A stretch of 64,000 nucleotides of DNA from Paenibacillus sp. JNUCC32 (GCF_014863545.1 NZ_CP062260.1:5039501-5103500), one strand, 5' to 3'. Counted from the first letter of the stretch, positions 24,469 to 33,253 are shown. The notes: a model not told the origin generated them from the letters alone. Numbers and translations are program-made.

Positions 24469-24506
24469 AAAAGAAAACTGCCCTTAATGTCGCACATTAA
24501 GGGCAG
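24469..24506 (-). terminator. Terminator of the cold-shock gene
   Basis: Perfect 12-bp stem (CTGCCCTTAATG with CATTAAGGGCAG), 5-base loop, followed on the minus strand by TTTTCTTTT. It lies 14 bases after the csp stop codon. Confidence 0.93.
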
Positions 24507-24519
24507 TCTTCAATTGTAA

Positions 24520-24720
24520 TTACAATTTAACAACGTTCTCAGCTTGTGGTCCACGGTTTCCTTCAACGATGTTGAATTCAACGCGTTGGCCTTCGTCAAG
24601 CGTTTTGAAGCCGTCGCCTTGGATCGCGCTGAAGTGAACGAATACATCGTTTCCGCCTTCAACTTCGATGAAACCAAAGCCCTTTTCAGCATTAAACCAT
24701 TTAACAGTTCCTGTTTGCAT
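24520..24720 (-). CDS. csp: Cold-shock protein (CspA family)
   Basis: 66-residue single-stranded nucleic-acid-binding protein with both RNA-binding motifs, KGFGFIEV (RNP1) and VFVHFSAI (RNP2), and the typical start [12 protein letters not shown]. It acts as an RNA chaperone that melts mRNA structure, most needed after cold shock. Start ATG follows AAGGAGG. The transcript has a leader of about 130 bases that contains a strong hairpin with a U-run (24776-24836), an unusual attenuator-like element. A terminator follows directly. Confidence 0.96.
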   Translation of the reverse strand: MQTGTVKWFNAEKGFGFIEVEGGNDVFVHFSAIQGDGFKTLDEGQRVEFNIVEGNRGPQAENVVKL

Positions 24721-24775
24721 GGGGGAATCCTCCTTGATATATATTTACATGACCTTTTTTCTTCGCAGACGGAAT

Positions 24776-24836
24776 AAAAAAATTCACATATTGCACAAGG
24801 TTACCAGAAATGACAACCCTCTACAATATGTGAATT
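24776..24836 (-). promoter_or_regulatory. Terminator-like hairpin inside the csp leader
   Basis: A perfect 13-bp inverted repeat (AATTCACATATTG, 24824-24836 with 24781-24793) and 30-base loop. On the minus strand it is followed directly by five more T residues, so the transcript reads as an intrinsic terminator. It lies after the csp promoter and 55 bases before the csp start. It could act as an attenuator or thermosensor; the AT-rich stem would respond to temperature. Confidence 0.65.
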
Positions 24837-24857
24837 CAGGTCGATTTCGATATTCAT

Positions 24858-24886
24858 ATCTTAACACATTTGAATGACGATAGCAA
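24858..24886 (-). promoter_or_regulatory. Promoter of the csp transcript
   Basis: Minus strand: TTGCTA (-35, 24881-24886), 17-base spacer, TAAGAT (-10, 24858-24863). Transcription should start near 24851, so the leader hairpin begins at about +15. No better promoter is visible between the hairpin and the gene. Confidence 0.6.
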
Positions 24887-24960
24887 ATACCTAAGCAAAA
24901 GATTCTGCGGAAAAATTAAAGTTGTCTTCTTCGGCATCATTCCGATTAAGCACAAGCAGG

Positions 24961-24998
24961 CATATATAACTCCCGGCATATACCGGGAGTTATATATG
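24961..24998. other. Perfect 16-bp inverted repeat
   Basis: CATATATAACTCCCGG pairs without a mismatch with its partner across a 6-base loop. It follows the pyridoxamine-oxidase-like gene on the minus strand and may end its transcript, but neither side has a T-run. It could instead be a protein-binding palindrome. Confidence 0.5.
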
Positions 24999-25024
24999 GA
25001 GTAGGAATTATGCCAGTAACACCG

Positions 25025-25489
25025 CTACTTCCGCAATTCCTCAAGCGTTTCCTTCCACCGTTCCAATGCTTGATCCGGCTCGTGCAGCTGAAACCTGATA
25101 GCCGACGTAATATCCGCATACTTCGCGATATCCTCGCGAACGGCGACTACCTCGGCATCGAAACGCTGCCGCGGATGCCGGGCATCGGGCAGATCAGGAA
25201 GCGCCTGGAGGCGCAGCCGAACATAATGAGCCGCACCATCATGAATGGCTACCAAGGTTGCCTGTCCGGACCGAAGGAGATTGCCTGTCGTAACCGTTCC
25301 CTGCCATAATGCAATCCGAATCCGGTTCCGGTCCAAGGCCAGAACCTCCCCCACGCTGAGCATGGCCGTATTCGGCCATCCATCTTCCGTTACGCTCAAT
25401 AGCAGCATCGCTTCGTACTGCTTCGACTCCAGATCGGAGCCGTCCAGCCATTGGCACAATCCTTCTGATATTGCCGCCTGTTCCTTCAC
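25025..25489 (-). CDS. Pyridoxamine 5'-phosphate oxidase-like flavin-binding protein
   Basis: Split-barrel protein of about 154 residues of the PNPOx-like superfamily. The core is LLLSVTEDGWPNTAMLSVGE, IRIALWQGTVTTGNLLRSGQ and ATLVAIHDGAAHYVRLRLQ. Members bind FMN or F420 or act in small-molecule redox; many have no known role. I start at a GTG at 25489 after AGGAGAG; an ATG at 25516, directly after the GH5 stop (TAAATG), would add nine residues but has a weak ribosome-binding site. It is the last gene of the GH5 unit. Confidence 0.75.
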   Translation of the reverse strand: MKEQAAISEGLCQWLDGSDLESKQYEAMLLLSVTEDGWPNTAMLSVGEVLALDRNRIRIALWQGTVTTGNLLRSGQATLVAIHDGAAHYVRLRLQALPDLPDARHPRQRFDAEVVAVREDIAKYADITSAIRFQLHEPDQALERWKETLEELRK

Positions 25490-25516
25490 AGCACCATCTC
25501 TCCTCACCTTATCCAT

Positions 25517-27157
25517 TTAACGCGCTTCGGTAAATTCCAGCCAATCCAGCTCGATGCGGCCCTTATTCACCATGAAGACCAGATCCACGGGGCCTTCCTC
25601 AATCGGCATCCCCCCGGCCAGCCTATGAACGTGCCACTGTCCTTCGCCCGGGCCCGACAAGGAGATGGCTTCAGGCTCCCGATCCCCGATCTGCAGCATG
25701 ATATCCACCGTACCTTCCGGAATCAGGGCCCGAACATCCAGATGAAAGATGCCTGCGCCAGCGCAAAGCGCATCATAAGCAAGCCAATCGCCCTCCCGGA
25801 GCTGCACGCATACCAGGTTATCCTCTGCCCACGGTTTGCCGCCTTCCGAAGCGTAGCTCGGCTTCTCCGCCTTGCCCGTCATCATCCGCATCGGAACGCC
25901 GTCAGAAATGCGGAAGCCGATATCCTGGCTGGCCTTCGTCTCGACATGATACGAAACGCCCTCGCCCCGATACCCGTAAAACTCCGCCGGAATCTGAATG
26001 GGCAGCCGACGCAGCAGCGACCGGGCTACGTTCGGGTAGGCATCGCAGGCTTCCAGCGGAAGACGGTCCAGGTATTCGCCAAGAATCGCTTCCGCTTCGG
26101 CTGGAGACGGCTTCGCACCGCCTTCCAGGTAACCCGTCAGCTTATCCCACCCTTCCGGCATGCGAATCGAGAACGGCGAATTCCGGGTGTTCATCTTCTT
26201 CCAGGTCCAGAAGTTCCAGGATATGTTATGGTCCTCGAACATCCGGAAGGCCCCCGTATACCACTGCGGGTTGTTCTCCCCGCCTTCTCCCATGAAGATC
26301 GGCACATTCCATTCCTCGCGCAGATCGATATACTTCTGAATGCTCTCCGTGTCGGGATTGTTCCAATATTTATGGAACTGCAGCATCAGGTTATCATCGA
26401 ATTTATCGTCAAAAATACTCCAGTCCGTAGACCAGTGCACACCTTCCAGAATGATCATATGACGCTTGTCCACTTCGCGTATGGCCGCGGTGATTTCCTT
26501 ATACAGCGGCATCACCCGGTCATTGTACTCGCTGAACCAGTCGGGCAGCGGTTCGTTAAGCAGGTCGTAACCGGCAACGATCCACTCGTCTTTATATCGT
26601 TCCGCCAGCATACGCCACAGCGCCACGGTCCGCTCCGCGTTCAGCCGATCCGTGAACAGCTCCGGCAAATCCCGCTCGGAATCGTCGATATTGGCGCCGG
26701 TCTGCCCGCCGGGCGCGCCATGCAAATCCAGAATAACATACAGCGAATACGTCCTGCACCAATCGATCACCCGATCGATGAGCCTCAGATGGCCTTCATG
26801 ATAGGCAAACGGCGGATGCTGCCCTTCCTCCATGATAAACCTGGCATTGATCGGCACCCGGATGGAATTGAAGCCTTCCGCTGCGATCTGCCGGATATCG
26901 GCTTCCGAGATATACCGATCATAATAGGTCTCCCAGAATGCGGCCGCCTTCTCCTCGCCGATCAGCTCCCTGATCATGCCTTCGATGCGCCGCGGGCGGT
27001 CTCCCTGCTCCGGCATCTTCCACATGTAGCCTTCCGGCAGCAGCCAGCTGCCAAGCCCGACCCCCTGCAGCAGAATTTCCTGCCCGTCCCCATTCACCAC
27101 GCGTTTGCCGTCCGCCTTAACGAAACCGCTTACCAAAGGATTTCTGCTATCATTCAT
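25517..27157 (-). CDS. Intracellular glycoside hydrolase family 5 glucanase/glucosidase
   Basis: 546-residue retaining glycosidase. The GH5 barrel (about 15-390) has QGVGLGSWLLPEGYMW near the N-terminus, GFNSIRVPIN, the acid/base Glu202 in YDLLNEPLPDW, and the nucleophile Glu291 in IFMGEGGENN. Residues about 410-546 form a beta-sandwich tail (carbohydrate-binding-like). No signal peptide, so it probably splits imported beta-glucosides or oligosaccharides in the cytoplasm. It resembles exo-1,3-glucanase-like GH5 members in the early GSWLLPEG motif. Start ATG follows GAGGGG. Confidence 0.92.
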   Translation of the reverse strand: MNDSRNPLVSGFVKADGKRVVNGDGQEILLQGVGLGSWLLPEGYMWKMPEQGDRPRRIEGMIRELIGEEKAAAFWETYYDRYISEADIRQIAAEGFNSIRVPINARFIMEEGQHPPFAYHEGHLRLIDRVIDWCRTYSLYVILDLHGAPGGQTGANIDDSERDLPELFTDRLNAERTVALWRMLAERYKDEWIVAGYDLLNEPLPDWFSEYNDRVMPLYKEITAAIREVDKRHMIILEGVHWSTDWSIFDDKFDDNLMLQFHKYWNNPDTESIQKYIDLREEWNVPIFMGEGGENNPQWYTGAFRMFEDHNISWNFWTWKKMNTRNSPFSIRMPEGWDKLTGYLEGGAKPSPAEAEAILGEYLDRLPLEACDAYPNVARSLLRRLPIQIPAEFYGYRGEGVSYHVETKASQDIGFRISDGVPMRMMTGKAEKPSYASEGGKPWAEDNLVCVQLREGDWLAYDALCAGAGIFHLDVRALIPEGTVDIMLQIGDREPEAISLSGPGEGQWHVHRLAGGMPIEEGPVDLVFMVNKGRIELDWLEFTEAR

Positions 27158-27332
27158 ATTGGCATCCCCTCGCTTCCATGTCTGTAACGAATGTAATTGA
27201 CCTGTACCATCTCAACGACGACATTCCACCCATAGGCCAAACATCAAACAAAATATAACATGTCATGCAGGACAATAAGCCTCATTCCGAAAATCAGGGA
27301 ATCATCCTGAAATATCGGCCGCCGGCCAATAG

Positions 27333-27369
27333 AAAAAGGCGCTCTCCTCCTATCGAAGATAACGCCTTT
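27333..27369 (-). terminator. Terminator of the acyltransferase gene
   Basis: AAAGGCG pairs with CGCCTTT; the minus strand continues into TTTTTC. It lies 15 bases after the stop codon. No other site is visible between 27158 and 27332. Confidence 0.75.
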
Positions 27370-27383
27370 CCAATAATCCAAAA

Positions 27384-28565
27384 TTAAGATGACACCTCCG
27401 TCACTGGCTTGACCGGAACCGAAGGAATGGATGCTTTTCCCTTCCGCAAGCTGCCCGGCAGTTTACCGAAGAAGATCCAGGTCCAGCCTCCAAGGCGGCT
27501 AATGCCGTAGACCGCTATATACGAAACCGCGACCGCGCTGACAAGCCCGCCGGCATACCACGCGAGCAGCAGCCAGGAGTTCTCCGTCCGCGGAGGAAAG
27601 TCCCGGTAAAAGAGCAGCACCAGCGGATGCACCAGATAAACACCGAAGGAATACACCCCGAGCCGTCTGAACCCGTTCAACCACCAAGCGCTCTTATTCC
27701 CGAACAGCAGCGCGACCTGGAGCATAACCAGGGCGGTGGTTAACGTATGCACATTCCAAAAGGCATCGTAAAGCAGCGGGTGATATTCCGTCCCCAGCAG
27801 CCGCTGATTGTATCGAAGGCCGATATGCGCCAGCGCGGCGCCCAGCCATACCGCCCAGAGCAAGATCCAGCCCAGCTTTCGCAGCGCCGGTCTTGCAGCC
27901 TGCTGCGCTGAAGTCAGCCAGTTCTTAACCCGGTCATAGTAGATACCTATCCATGCCCCGAGAAAATAATACGACAGAAACGACGGCGACCAGCTGTTCC
28001 GGTTCGTTACGTCCCACCAGGCATCATTGCCGATGTAGAACAACCACTGCAGTACAATGCCGACCAGCACGCAGACCGCCGCGAAGCCGCGGAATCGCTT
28101 GAGCAGCATCAATACGAGCGGGAACAGCACGTAGAACTGAATGTTAATGAAAATGAAATACAAGTGCGTGTAGGATTTTCCCGTCGCCAGCTTGGGCCAG
28201 AAGCTCTCCAGCATCGCCGCCAGATCGGACTCGCCCCCGCGATGATACCAGGCCACCGTAAAGAACAAAACCGAGAACAGCACATACGGCACCAGGATAT
28301 ACATCAGCCGGTTTTTGAAGAAGCGCCCAAGGTCACGGCCCTTGAACGGGCGGTGATAATAGTTATAGAACAGCACGAAGCTGCTCAGAAATATGAAGGT
28401 CGTCGTTCCAACCTTCGAAAATATGTTCAGGAAGTTATACAAGCCAAAAAAATCGTCCCCGCGCATCTGAACTGTGGCGAACGACGTCGCATGCACCATC
28501 AGCACGCCCATCATCGCAAAGCCCCGAACCAGGTCGATTTCGGTTAATTTTGCACGTTTCTCCAT
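27384..28565 (-). CDS. Acyltransferase-3 family membrane protein
   Basis: 393-residue integral membrane O-acyltransferase with about ten hydrophobic segments. The N-terminus EIDLVRGFAMMGVLMVH contains the conserved Arg of the family, and the second helix FLSSFVLFYNYYHRPFKGRD the RxRR-like basic loop. Such proteins move acetyl or other acyl groups onto cell-surface polysaccharides or peptidoglycan, or succinyl groups onto exported glucans. Start ATG follows AAGGAGG. A TATAAT on the minus strand at 28595-28600 may be its -10 box. Single-gene unit, divergent from glnQHMP. Confidence 0.88.
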   Translation of the reverse strand: MEKRAKLTEIDLVRGFAMMGVLMVHATSFATVQMRGDDFFGLYNFLNIFSKVGTTTFIFLSSFVLFYNYYHRPFKGRDLGRFFKNRLMYILVPYVLFSVLFFTVAWYHRGGESDLAAMLESFWPKLATGKSYTHLYFIFINIQFYVLFPLVLMLLKRFRGFAAVCVLVGIVLQWLFYIGNDAWWDVTNRNSWSPSFLSYYFLGAWIGIYYDRVKNWLTSAQQAARPALRKLGWILLWAVWLGAALAHIGLRYNQRLLGTEYHPLLYDAFWNVHTLTTALVMLQVALLFGNKSAWWLNGFRRLGVYSFGVYLVHPLVLLFYRDFPPRTENSWLLLAWYAGGLVSAVAVSYIAVYGISRLGGWTWIFFGKLPGSLRKGKASIPSVPVKPVTEVSS

Positions 28566-28757
28566 GTTGCCTCCTTCATAAGATTACGCCCCCTATTATA
28601 TCTCACTCCCCACCGCTTGGATACTAAATTTTCCTAAAAGTGGCATGGAACAAGCTCCCTTTGCCATACCAGTGTAAAAAGGGCCTGGCACCCAAACAGG
28701 ACAATAGCTTACATGCATGCAGGCGTCCAATTCGAAGTGAATAGGAGGGGATTTCTA

Positions 28758-29486
28758 CTGATTGAATTTAGCCGCGTCAACAAATTTTTCGGAACCTTCC
28801 ATGTTCTGAAAGAAATCGACCTGACCATTTCCCAGGGGGAAGTCGTTGTCATCGTTGGACCTTCCGGCTCCGGCAAGAGCACGCTCCTGCGCTGCATCAA
28901 TCGGCTTGAAAGCATTACGGATGGCGAGCTCGTCGTGAATGGCGTCAAGCTGCATGACAGAAAGATCGACATCAATACATTCAGGCGGGATATCGGGATG
29001 GTCTTCCAGCACTTTAACCTGTATCCGCACAAAAAGGTGATCGACAACATCATTCTCGCGCCCATGAAGGTGCTGGGAATGTCGAAAGCGGAGGCGACGG
29101 AAAAAGCGATGACGTACCTGCAGCGGGTCGGGATCGCCGACAAAGCGAACAGTTACCCTTCCCAGCTCTCGGGCGGGCAGCAGCAGCGGGTCGCGATTGC
29201 CCGCGGATTGACGATGAATCCGAAGATCATGCTGTTTGACGAACCGACGTCCGCGCTTGACCCGGAGATGATCGGCGAGGTGCTCGATGTTATGCGCTCG
29301 CTCGCCCACCAAGGCATGACCATGGCCGTCGTTACGCATGAGATGGGCTTCGCGCGCGAAGCCGCGGACCGGATCGTCTTTATGGACGAAGGCCGGATCA
29401 TCGAGGACGCCCCGGCTGCCGAGTTCTTCAATCAGCCGAAGGAAGAAAGAGCGCGGGCGTTTCTGAGCCGCCTGCTGCATCACTAG
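28758..29486 (+). CDS. glnQ: Glutamine/polar amino-acid ABC transporter ATPase, probable CTG start
   Basis: ATP-binding subunit of a polar amino-acid importer. Walker A is GPSGSGKST, the signature LSGGQQQR, Walker [14 protein letters not shown] and the H-loop VTHEMGFA. Relatives begin MIEFxxVNKxFG; here the matching codon is CTG at 28758, nine bases after AGGAGG, which gives 242 residues, the usual GlnQ length. The only upstream ATG in frame (28713) would place the ribosome-binding site inside the gene. First gene of a four-gene operon in the B. subtilis order glnQ-H-M-P. Confidence 0.9.
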   Translation: MIEFSRVNKFFGTFHVLKEIDLTISQGEVVVIVGPSGSGKSTLLRCINRLESITDGELVVNGVKLHDRKIDINTFRRDIGMVFQHFNLYPHKKVIDNIILAPMKVLGMSKAEATEKAMTYLQRVGIADKANSYPSQLSGGQQQRVAIARGLTMNPKIMLFDEPTSALDPEMIGEVLDVMRSLAHQGMTMAVVTHEMGFAREAADRIVFMDEGRIIEDAPAAEFFNQPKEERARAFLSRLLHH

Positions 29487-29601
29487 CCGGTGACCCTTGG
29501 GATATGGCATGTGCGGACGAAGATGGAACTTCGCCAATGCTGCACCTTCGGGGCCTAACGCATGAAGAGAAAATAACTTTTTTAAGGGGGAAGCGAAAGA
29601 T

Positions 29602-30411
29602 ATGAAGAGAAGATTTACGAGGACCTTCAGGTGGAGCGCGGCCCTGCTGGCGCTCGTCATCATGCTGATCGCATCCGGATGCGGGGGGGCCGGCAGCACG
29701 GACACCCTGGAGGCGATCAAAAAACGGGGCAAGCTGGTGGCCGGCGTGAAATATGATACGAAGCTGTTCGGACTGCAGGACCCGGCCACTGGCAATGTAG
29801 AGGGCTTCGATATCGACATCGCCAAAGCGCTCGCCAAAAAAATTCTCGGCGACGAGACCAAGGTCGAGCTGAAGGAGGTCACCTCCAAGACCCGGATCGA
29901 CATGCTGAAGAACGGGGATATCGACATCATTATTGCCACGATGACCATTACGGAAGAACGCAAGGAACAGGTGGATTTCAGCGATGTCTATTTTGAGGCA
30001 GGCCAATCCCTGCTGGTGAAGAAGGGCAGCCCGATCACGGGTCTGGAAAGCCTGAACAAGGATACGAAGGTGCTCACGGTAAAAGGCTCCACGTCCGCGC
30101 AAAATATCCGCGAGAAAGCGCCCGACGCGGTTATTCTCGAATTCGAGAATTATCAGGATGCCTTCACCGCGCTCAAAGCCGGACAGGGGGATGCCCTGAC
30201 CACCGACAATTCCATCCTGCTCGGCATGCAGCAGCAGGACCCGAGCTTCGAGCTGGTCGGCGGCAACTTTACCGATGAGCCGTACGGCATGGCGATCAAG
30301 AAAGGAAACCCGGAATTCGTGAAGACCGTCAACGAGCTGTTGAAGGAGCTGAAGGACAGCGGCGAATACGACAAACTGTATGAGCAATGGATGGGCGTAA
30401 AGCCGGAATAA
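29602..30411 (+). CDS. glnH: Glutamine-binding lipoprotein
   Basis: Family 3 solute-binding protein, 269 residues. The signal peptide ends in lipobox ASGC (Cys27). The body shows the family's VEGFDIDIAKALAKKILGD and DIIIATMTITEERKEQVDFS blocks, and the amino-acid carboxylate-binding Arg in the same region. It captures glutamine or a related amino acid for the two permeases encoded next. Start ATG after GGGGG. A structured 67-base hairpin follows its stop and may stabilise its mRNA. Confidence 0.93.
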   Translation: MKRRFTRTFRWSAALLALVIMLIASGCGGAGSTDTLEAIKKRGKLVAGVKYDTKLFGLQDPATGNVEGFDIDIAKALAKKILGDETKVELKEVTSKTRIDMLKNGDIDIIIATMTITEERKEQVDFSDVYFEAGQSLLVKKGSPITGLESLNKDTKVLTVKGSTSAQNIREKAPDAVILEFENYQDAFTALKAGQGDALTTDNSILLGMQQQDPSFELVGGNFTDEPYGMAIKKGNPEFVKTVNELLKELKDSGEYDKLYEQWMGVKPE

Positions 30412-30430
30412 CCGCCGCAAGACTTGGCCT

Positions 30431-30497
30431 GGCCGGGCCGAAGGAGGCTTGCCCCTAACCGGGAGCCATCACGGTTTCCTCCCAGAATGGCCCGGCC
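30431..30497 (+). other. Nested RNA hairpin between glnH and glnM
   Basis: Outer stem GGCCGGGCC/GGCCCGGCC (9 bp), middle stem GGAGG/CCTCC, inner stem AACCG/CGGTT, with a ten-base loop. No T-run follows. Its place directly after the binding-protein gene suggests a 3' stabiliser or partial processing site that lets glnH outnumber the permeases. Confidence 0.5.
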
Positions 30498-30546
30498 TTC
30501 ATTCGACCGGCCGAACGATCATCATCCCCATTGGAGGTGAAGCCTT

Positions 30547-31206
30547 GTGACCTTGTGGGATTTCAACATTCTGGTCGAGCATTGGGATCAATTCATGGCC
30601 GGCCTGGGCCAGACCATTCTCGCCAGCCTGCTGGGACTGATCGGCAGCTTGGTGCTGGGCACCTTCATCGCCATTATGCGGATTGCTCCATTCCGCGTCT
30701 TGAAGGCGATCGGCACCATTTATGTCGAGTTTATCCGTAATATCCCGCTCCTCGTGGTTGTCTTTTTCTTTTTCCTGGGCCTGCCCGCCCTCGGCATACC
30801 GGTCGACCCGTTCACCTCGGGCACGCTCGGGCTGATGGTGTATACGGCTGCCTTCATTGCCGAAGCCATTCGGGCAGGCATTCAGGCGGTACCGTCAGGG
30901 CAGTCGGAAGCGGCTCGCTCCTCCGGGCTGAGTTATATCCAGAATATGCGCTACATCATTCTTCCGCAGGCGGTCAAAATCGTACTGCCGGCCATCGGCA
31001 ACCAATTGATCAACCTGGTCAAAAACTCCTCGGTCCTGGGCGTTATCGCCGGACTCGACCTGATGTATTATGCCGATCTCATAAACCTGAGCACCTTCAA
31101 AGGCATACCCGTCTATACGTTTGTGGCCCTGTTCTACCTGCTCCTGACCGTTCCGCTCAGTCTCGCGGTCCACTATATGGAGCGCCGATTCGCGAGAAGC
31201 AATTGA
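30547..31206 (+). CDS. glnM: Glutamine ABC permease 1
   Basis: His/Glu/Gln/Arg/opine-type membrane permease of 219 residues with about five helices. The coupling motif reads AEAIRAGIQAVPSGQSEAAR with SGLSYIQNMRYIILPQA at about 100-140. Starts at a GTG seven bases after GGAGGTG. Works as a heterodimer with the next gene's product. A related gene order in B. subtilis is glnQHMP. Confidence 0.92.
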   Translation: MTLWDFNILVEHWDQFMAGLGQTILASLLGLIGSLVLGTFIAIMRIAPFRVLKAIGTIYVEFIRNIPLLVVVFFFFLGLPALGIPVDPFTSGTLGLMVYTAAFIAEAIRAGIQAVPSGQSEAARSSGLSYIQNMRYIILPQAVKIVLPAIGNQLINLVKNSSVLGVIAGLDLMYYADLINLSTFKGIPVYTFVALFYLLLTVPLSLAVHYMERRFARSN

Positions 31207-31249
31207 TGTTACGTTCGAAGTTTGCCTAATATACAGGAGGTGGCATGAG

Positions 31250-31900
31250 ATGGATTTTATCGGTGCATACTCCTGGCCAAACCTGCGATATCTCCTTCAA
31301 GGCTTTTGGATCACGGTGCAGGTTGCCGGCTTATCCATTATATTCAGCTTCATCATCGGAACCGTGCTCGGGACCGTGAGGTATACGAAGACCCCCTTCC
31401 TGTCGAGGACCACGGCTTTTTTGGTGGATATTATCCGCAATCTGCCGCTGCTGCTGATCATATTCTTCATCGGCATGGTGCTGCCCCAAACCGGGATTCG
31501 AATCCCGACCTTCTGGGCGGCTGTTGTCGGACTGAGCATTTTTGAAGGGGCCATGATCGCCGAGATCGTCCGCAGCGGCCTCGTATCGGTGGATAAAGGC
31601 CAAATCGAAGCGGCCCGGGCCTCGGGCCTCTCTTATATGCAGACACTGCGGCACGTCATTCTTCCGCTGGCGCTGCGCCGGATGTCCCCGCCCATGGTGA
31701 GCCAGTTCATCTCGCTCATTAAAGACACGTCGCTCGCCGTGATCATTTCGCTGCCTGAGCTGATGCGCAACGTGCAAATCCTAAGCGGTTCCAGCTATTC
31801 CTATGTCATCCCGGCCCTTGTCTTTGCATCCTTGCTGTACTTTACGCTGAATTATCTGCTGTCCATCATCGCCAAGCGGCTGGAAGCAAGGCAGATATAG
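31250..31900 (+). CDS. glnP: Glutamine ABC permease 2
   Basis: Second permease of the importer, 216 residues. The coupling motif AEIVRSGLVSVDKGQIEAAR and SGLSYMQTLRHVILPLA mirrors the first permease; the two are paralogues. Start ATG follows GGAGGTGG, 43 bases after glnM. No terminator is obvious behind it; the 260 bases up to the next gene show none of the usual sites. Confidence 0.92.
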   Translation: MDFIGAYSWPNLRYLLQGFWITVQVAGLSIIFSFIIGTVLGTVRYTKTPFLSRTTAFLVDIIRNLPLLLIIFFIGMVLPQTGIRIPTFWAAVVGLSIFEGAMIAEIVRSGLVSVDKGQIEAARASGLSYMQTLRHVILPLALRRMSPPMVSQFISLIKDTSLAVIISLPELMRNVQILSGSSYSYVIPALVFASLLYFTLNYLLSIIAKRLEARQI

Positions 31901-32164
31901 CCCCTGCTAAGCGTTTGGCAACTCTCTGCATGGACTGCCACCATCATGTTACAAAAAGGGCGCCTGCCTTCCATACGCGTGTACGTCCAATCTGCTCCGC
32001 AGCCAATTATGGCTTGCGGGGTATTTGCCGTTTCTGCAGCATCCAGCCCCCTGCGCATTCTAAACCAGGCTCTCCCCCTCCCATCCATTCTTGGGCAAGC
32101 GCCTGCAACAATGGCGATACTCTCCTCGTCTAAATACATAATCATCCCGAAAGGAGACGCCGAT

Positions 32165-32662
32165 ATGAAAAAAGGCTTTCTCGCCATGATGGCTCTTTCC
32201 CTTACGATTGGACTATGGCTTGGCACAGATCACTCCACGGCATCCGCCTTGTCATGCGCGGAGCCTCGCAAGGTTACCGAGGAGTTAAAAACCTCGGATG
32301 CGGTATTCAGGGGCACGTTGGCCTCATCCCACCCTAAAGCCGATATATCCAAAAGCAAATATGTATTCCAGGTTTCCGAGTGGTGGAAGGGAGAATCGGA
32401 TGCCCCTGCCGTTACCCTATATTCCAATGGCTGGGAATCCTTTGAAACAGGCAAGGAATATATCGTGTTCGCCGACAAAAGCGGGCAAAAGCTCAAACCC
32501 CATCTATGCGGGAATACGGGTCCTTCCTCATCCGTTGACGTAACTTCGCTGGGAGAAGGCATCCAGCCCGAGAAGCCCGCTCCATCGGCCGAAAGCCCAA
32601 GGCCGGGCGGCTTCCTGGCAGGTTTGATTGAACTCATTCGTTTCCTGCAGGGCAAATATTAA
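32165..32662 (+). CDS. Secreted protein with a netrin/TIMP-like domain
   Basis: 165-residue exported protein. Signal peptide to about STASA, then a small beta-barrel domain: conserved cysteine in ALSCAEPRK, SDAVFRGTLAS, VFQVSEWWKG, a GKEYIVFADK strand and a second cysteine in LKPHLCGNTG. This pattern (two cysteines bridging the barrel, DAVFxG, WKG) resembles the tissue-inhibitor-of-metalloproteinase (NTR-like) domains of bacterial secreted proteins. A Pro-rich linker leads to a hydrophobic C-terminal helix (GFLAGLIELIRFLQGKY). Starts at the ATG after AAAGGAG. Function unknown; protease or ligand binding is conjecture. Confidence 0.75.
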   Translation: MKKGFLAMMALSLTIGLWLGTDHSTASALSCAEPRKVTEELKTSDAVFRGTLASSHPKADISKSKYVFQVSEWWKGESDAPAVTLYSNGWESFETGKEYIVFADKSGQKLKPHLCGNTGPSSSVDVTSLGEGIQPEKPAPSAESPRPGGFLAGLIELIRFLQGKY

Positions 32663-32798
32663 TCCTGCCGGCAACCGGCGTTCTGCTTAAGGCTGCCTGA
32701 AAGCACCTGCCCGCTCACGCGAAAAAAACACAACCATTCTCCATGTCATCCGTATACAACGTAAAAGAACTGCGTTTTACACGACAGGAGGAGGAGAA

Positions 32799-33233
32799 AT
32801 GATCAAACGATTATTGCTGATTTCACTTGTACTGGGAGTTCTCTCCGGATGTTCCTTGGTGGACAGCGTGAACAATTCCTTGGATTATACGAAGGAAGCT
32901 ACGACCTTTATCAATGAAGCTTCCCAATTTGCCGAGTCCATCCCGGAGCTCGCCCAGCAGGCAGCCACCAATACGGATGCCAAGGAAACGCTGACCCAGC
33001 AACTCGAAGCGATGAAAACCCGGATCTCGGAGTTTAACGGCATCGAAGCCCCTGCCTTTGCGCAGACGATCCATGAACAGCTGGTCGGATTAAACGACAC
33101 GCTGCTGACCGACATCAACGGTTATATGGATCGAATCCAGAACGGAGTGACCGACTTCCAGAATTCCAACATCGTTCAAACCGTCAATAAAATTAACGAA
33201 ACGATGGATATGCTCCAAAATCTCCAGCCATAA
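32799..33233 (+). CDS. DUF6376-like lipoprotein
   Basis: 144-residue lipoprotein. Lipobox LSGC (Cys18) followed by SLVDSVNNSLDYTKEATTFI, a start I associate with the DUF6376 family of Bacilli. The rest is helical with repeated EATxFINEASQFAESIPEL-like amphipathic turns and a C-terminal KINETMDMLQNL. Function not known; a helical outer-face protein of the cell membrane. Start ATG follows AGGAGGAGG. A strong hairpin follows. Confidence 0.8.
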   Translation: MIKRLLLISLVLGVLSGCSLVDSVNNSLDYTKEATTFINEASQFAESIPELAQQAATNTDAKETLTQQLEAMKTRISEFNGIEAPAFAQTIHEQLVGLNDTLLTDINGYMDRIQNGVTDFQNSNIVQTVNKINETMDMLQNLQP

Positions 33234-33253
33234 TCATGCAATCCCTTGCCGAC

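Noticed and set aside
25625..27187. A 520-codon open frame on the plus strand, antisense to the GH5 gene
   Set aside because: Composition is that of a reverse-frame shadow; GH5 motifs on the minus strand are complete.
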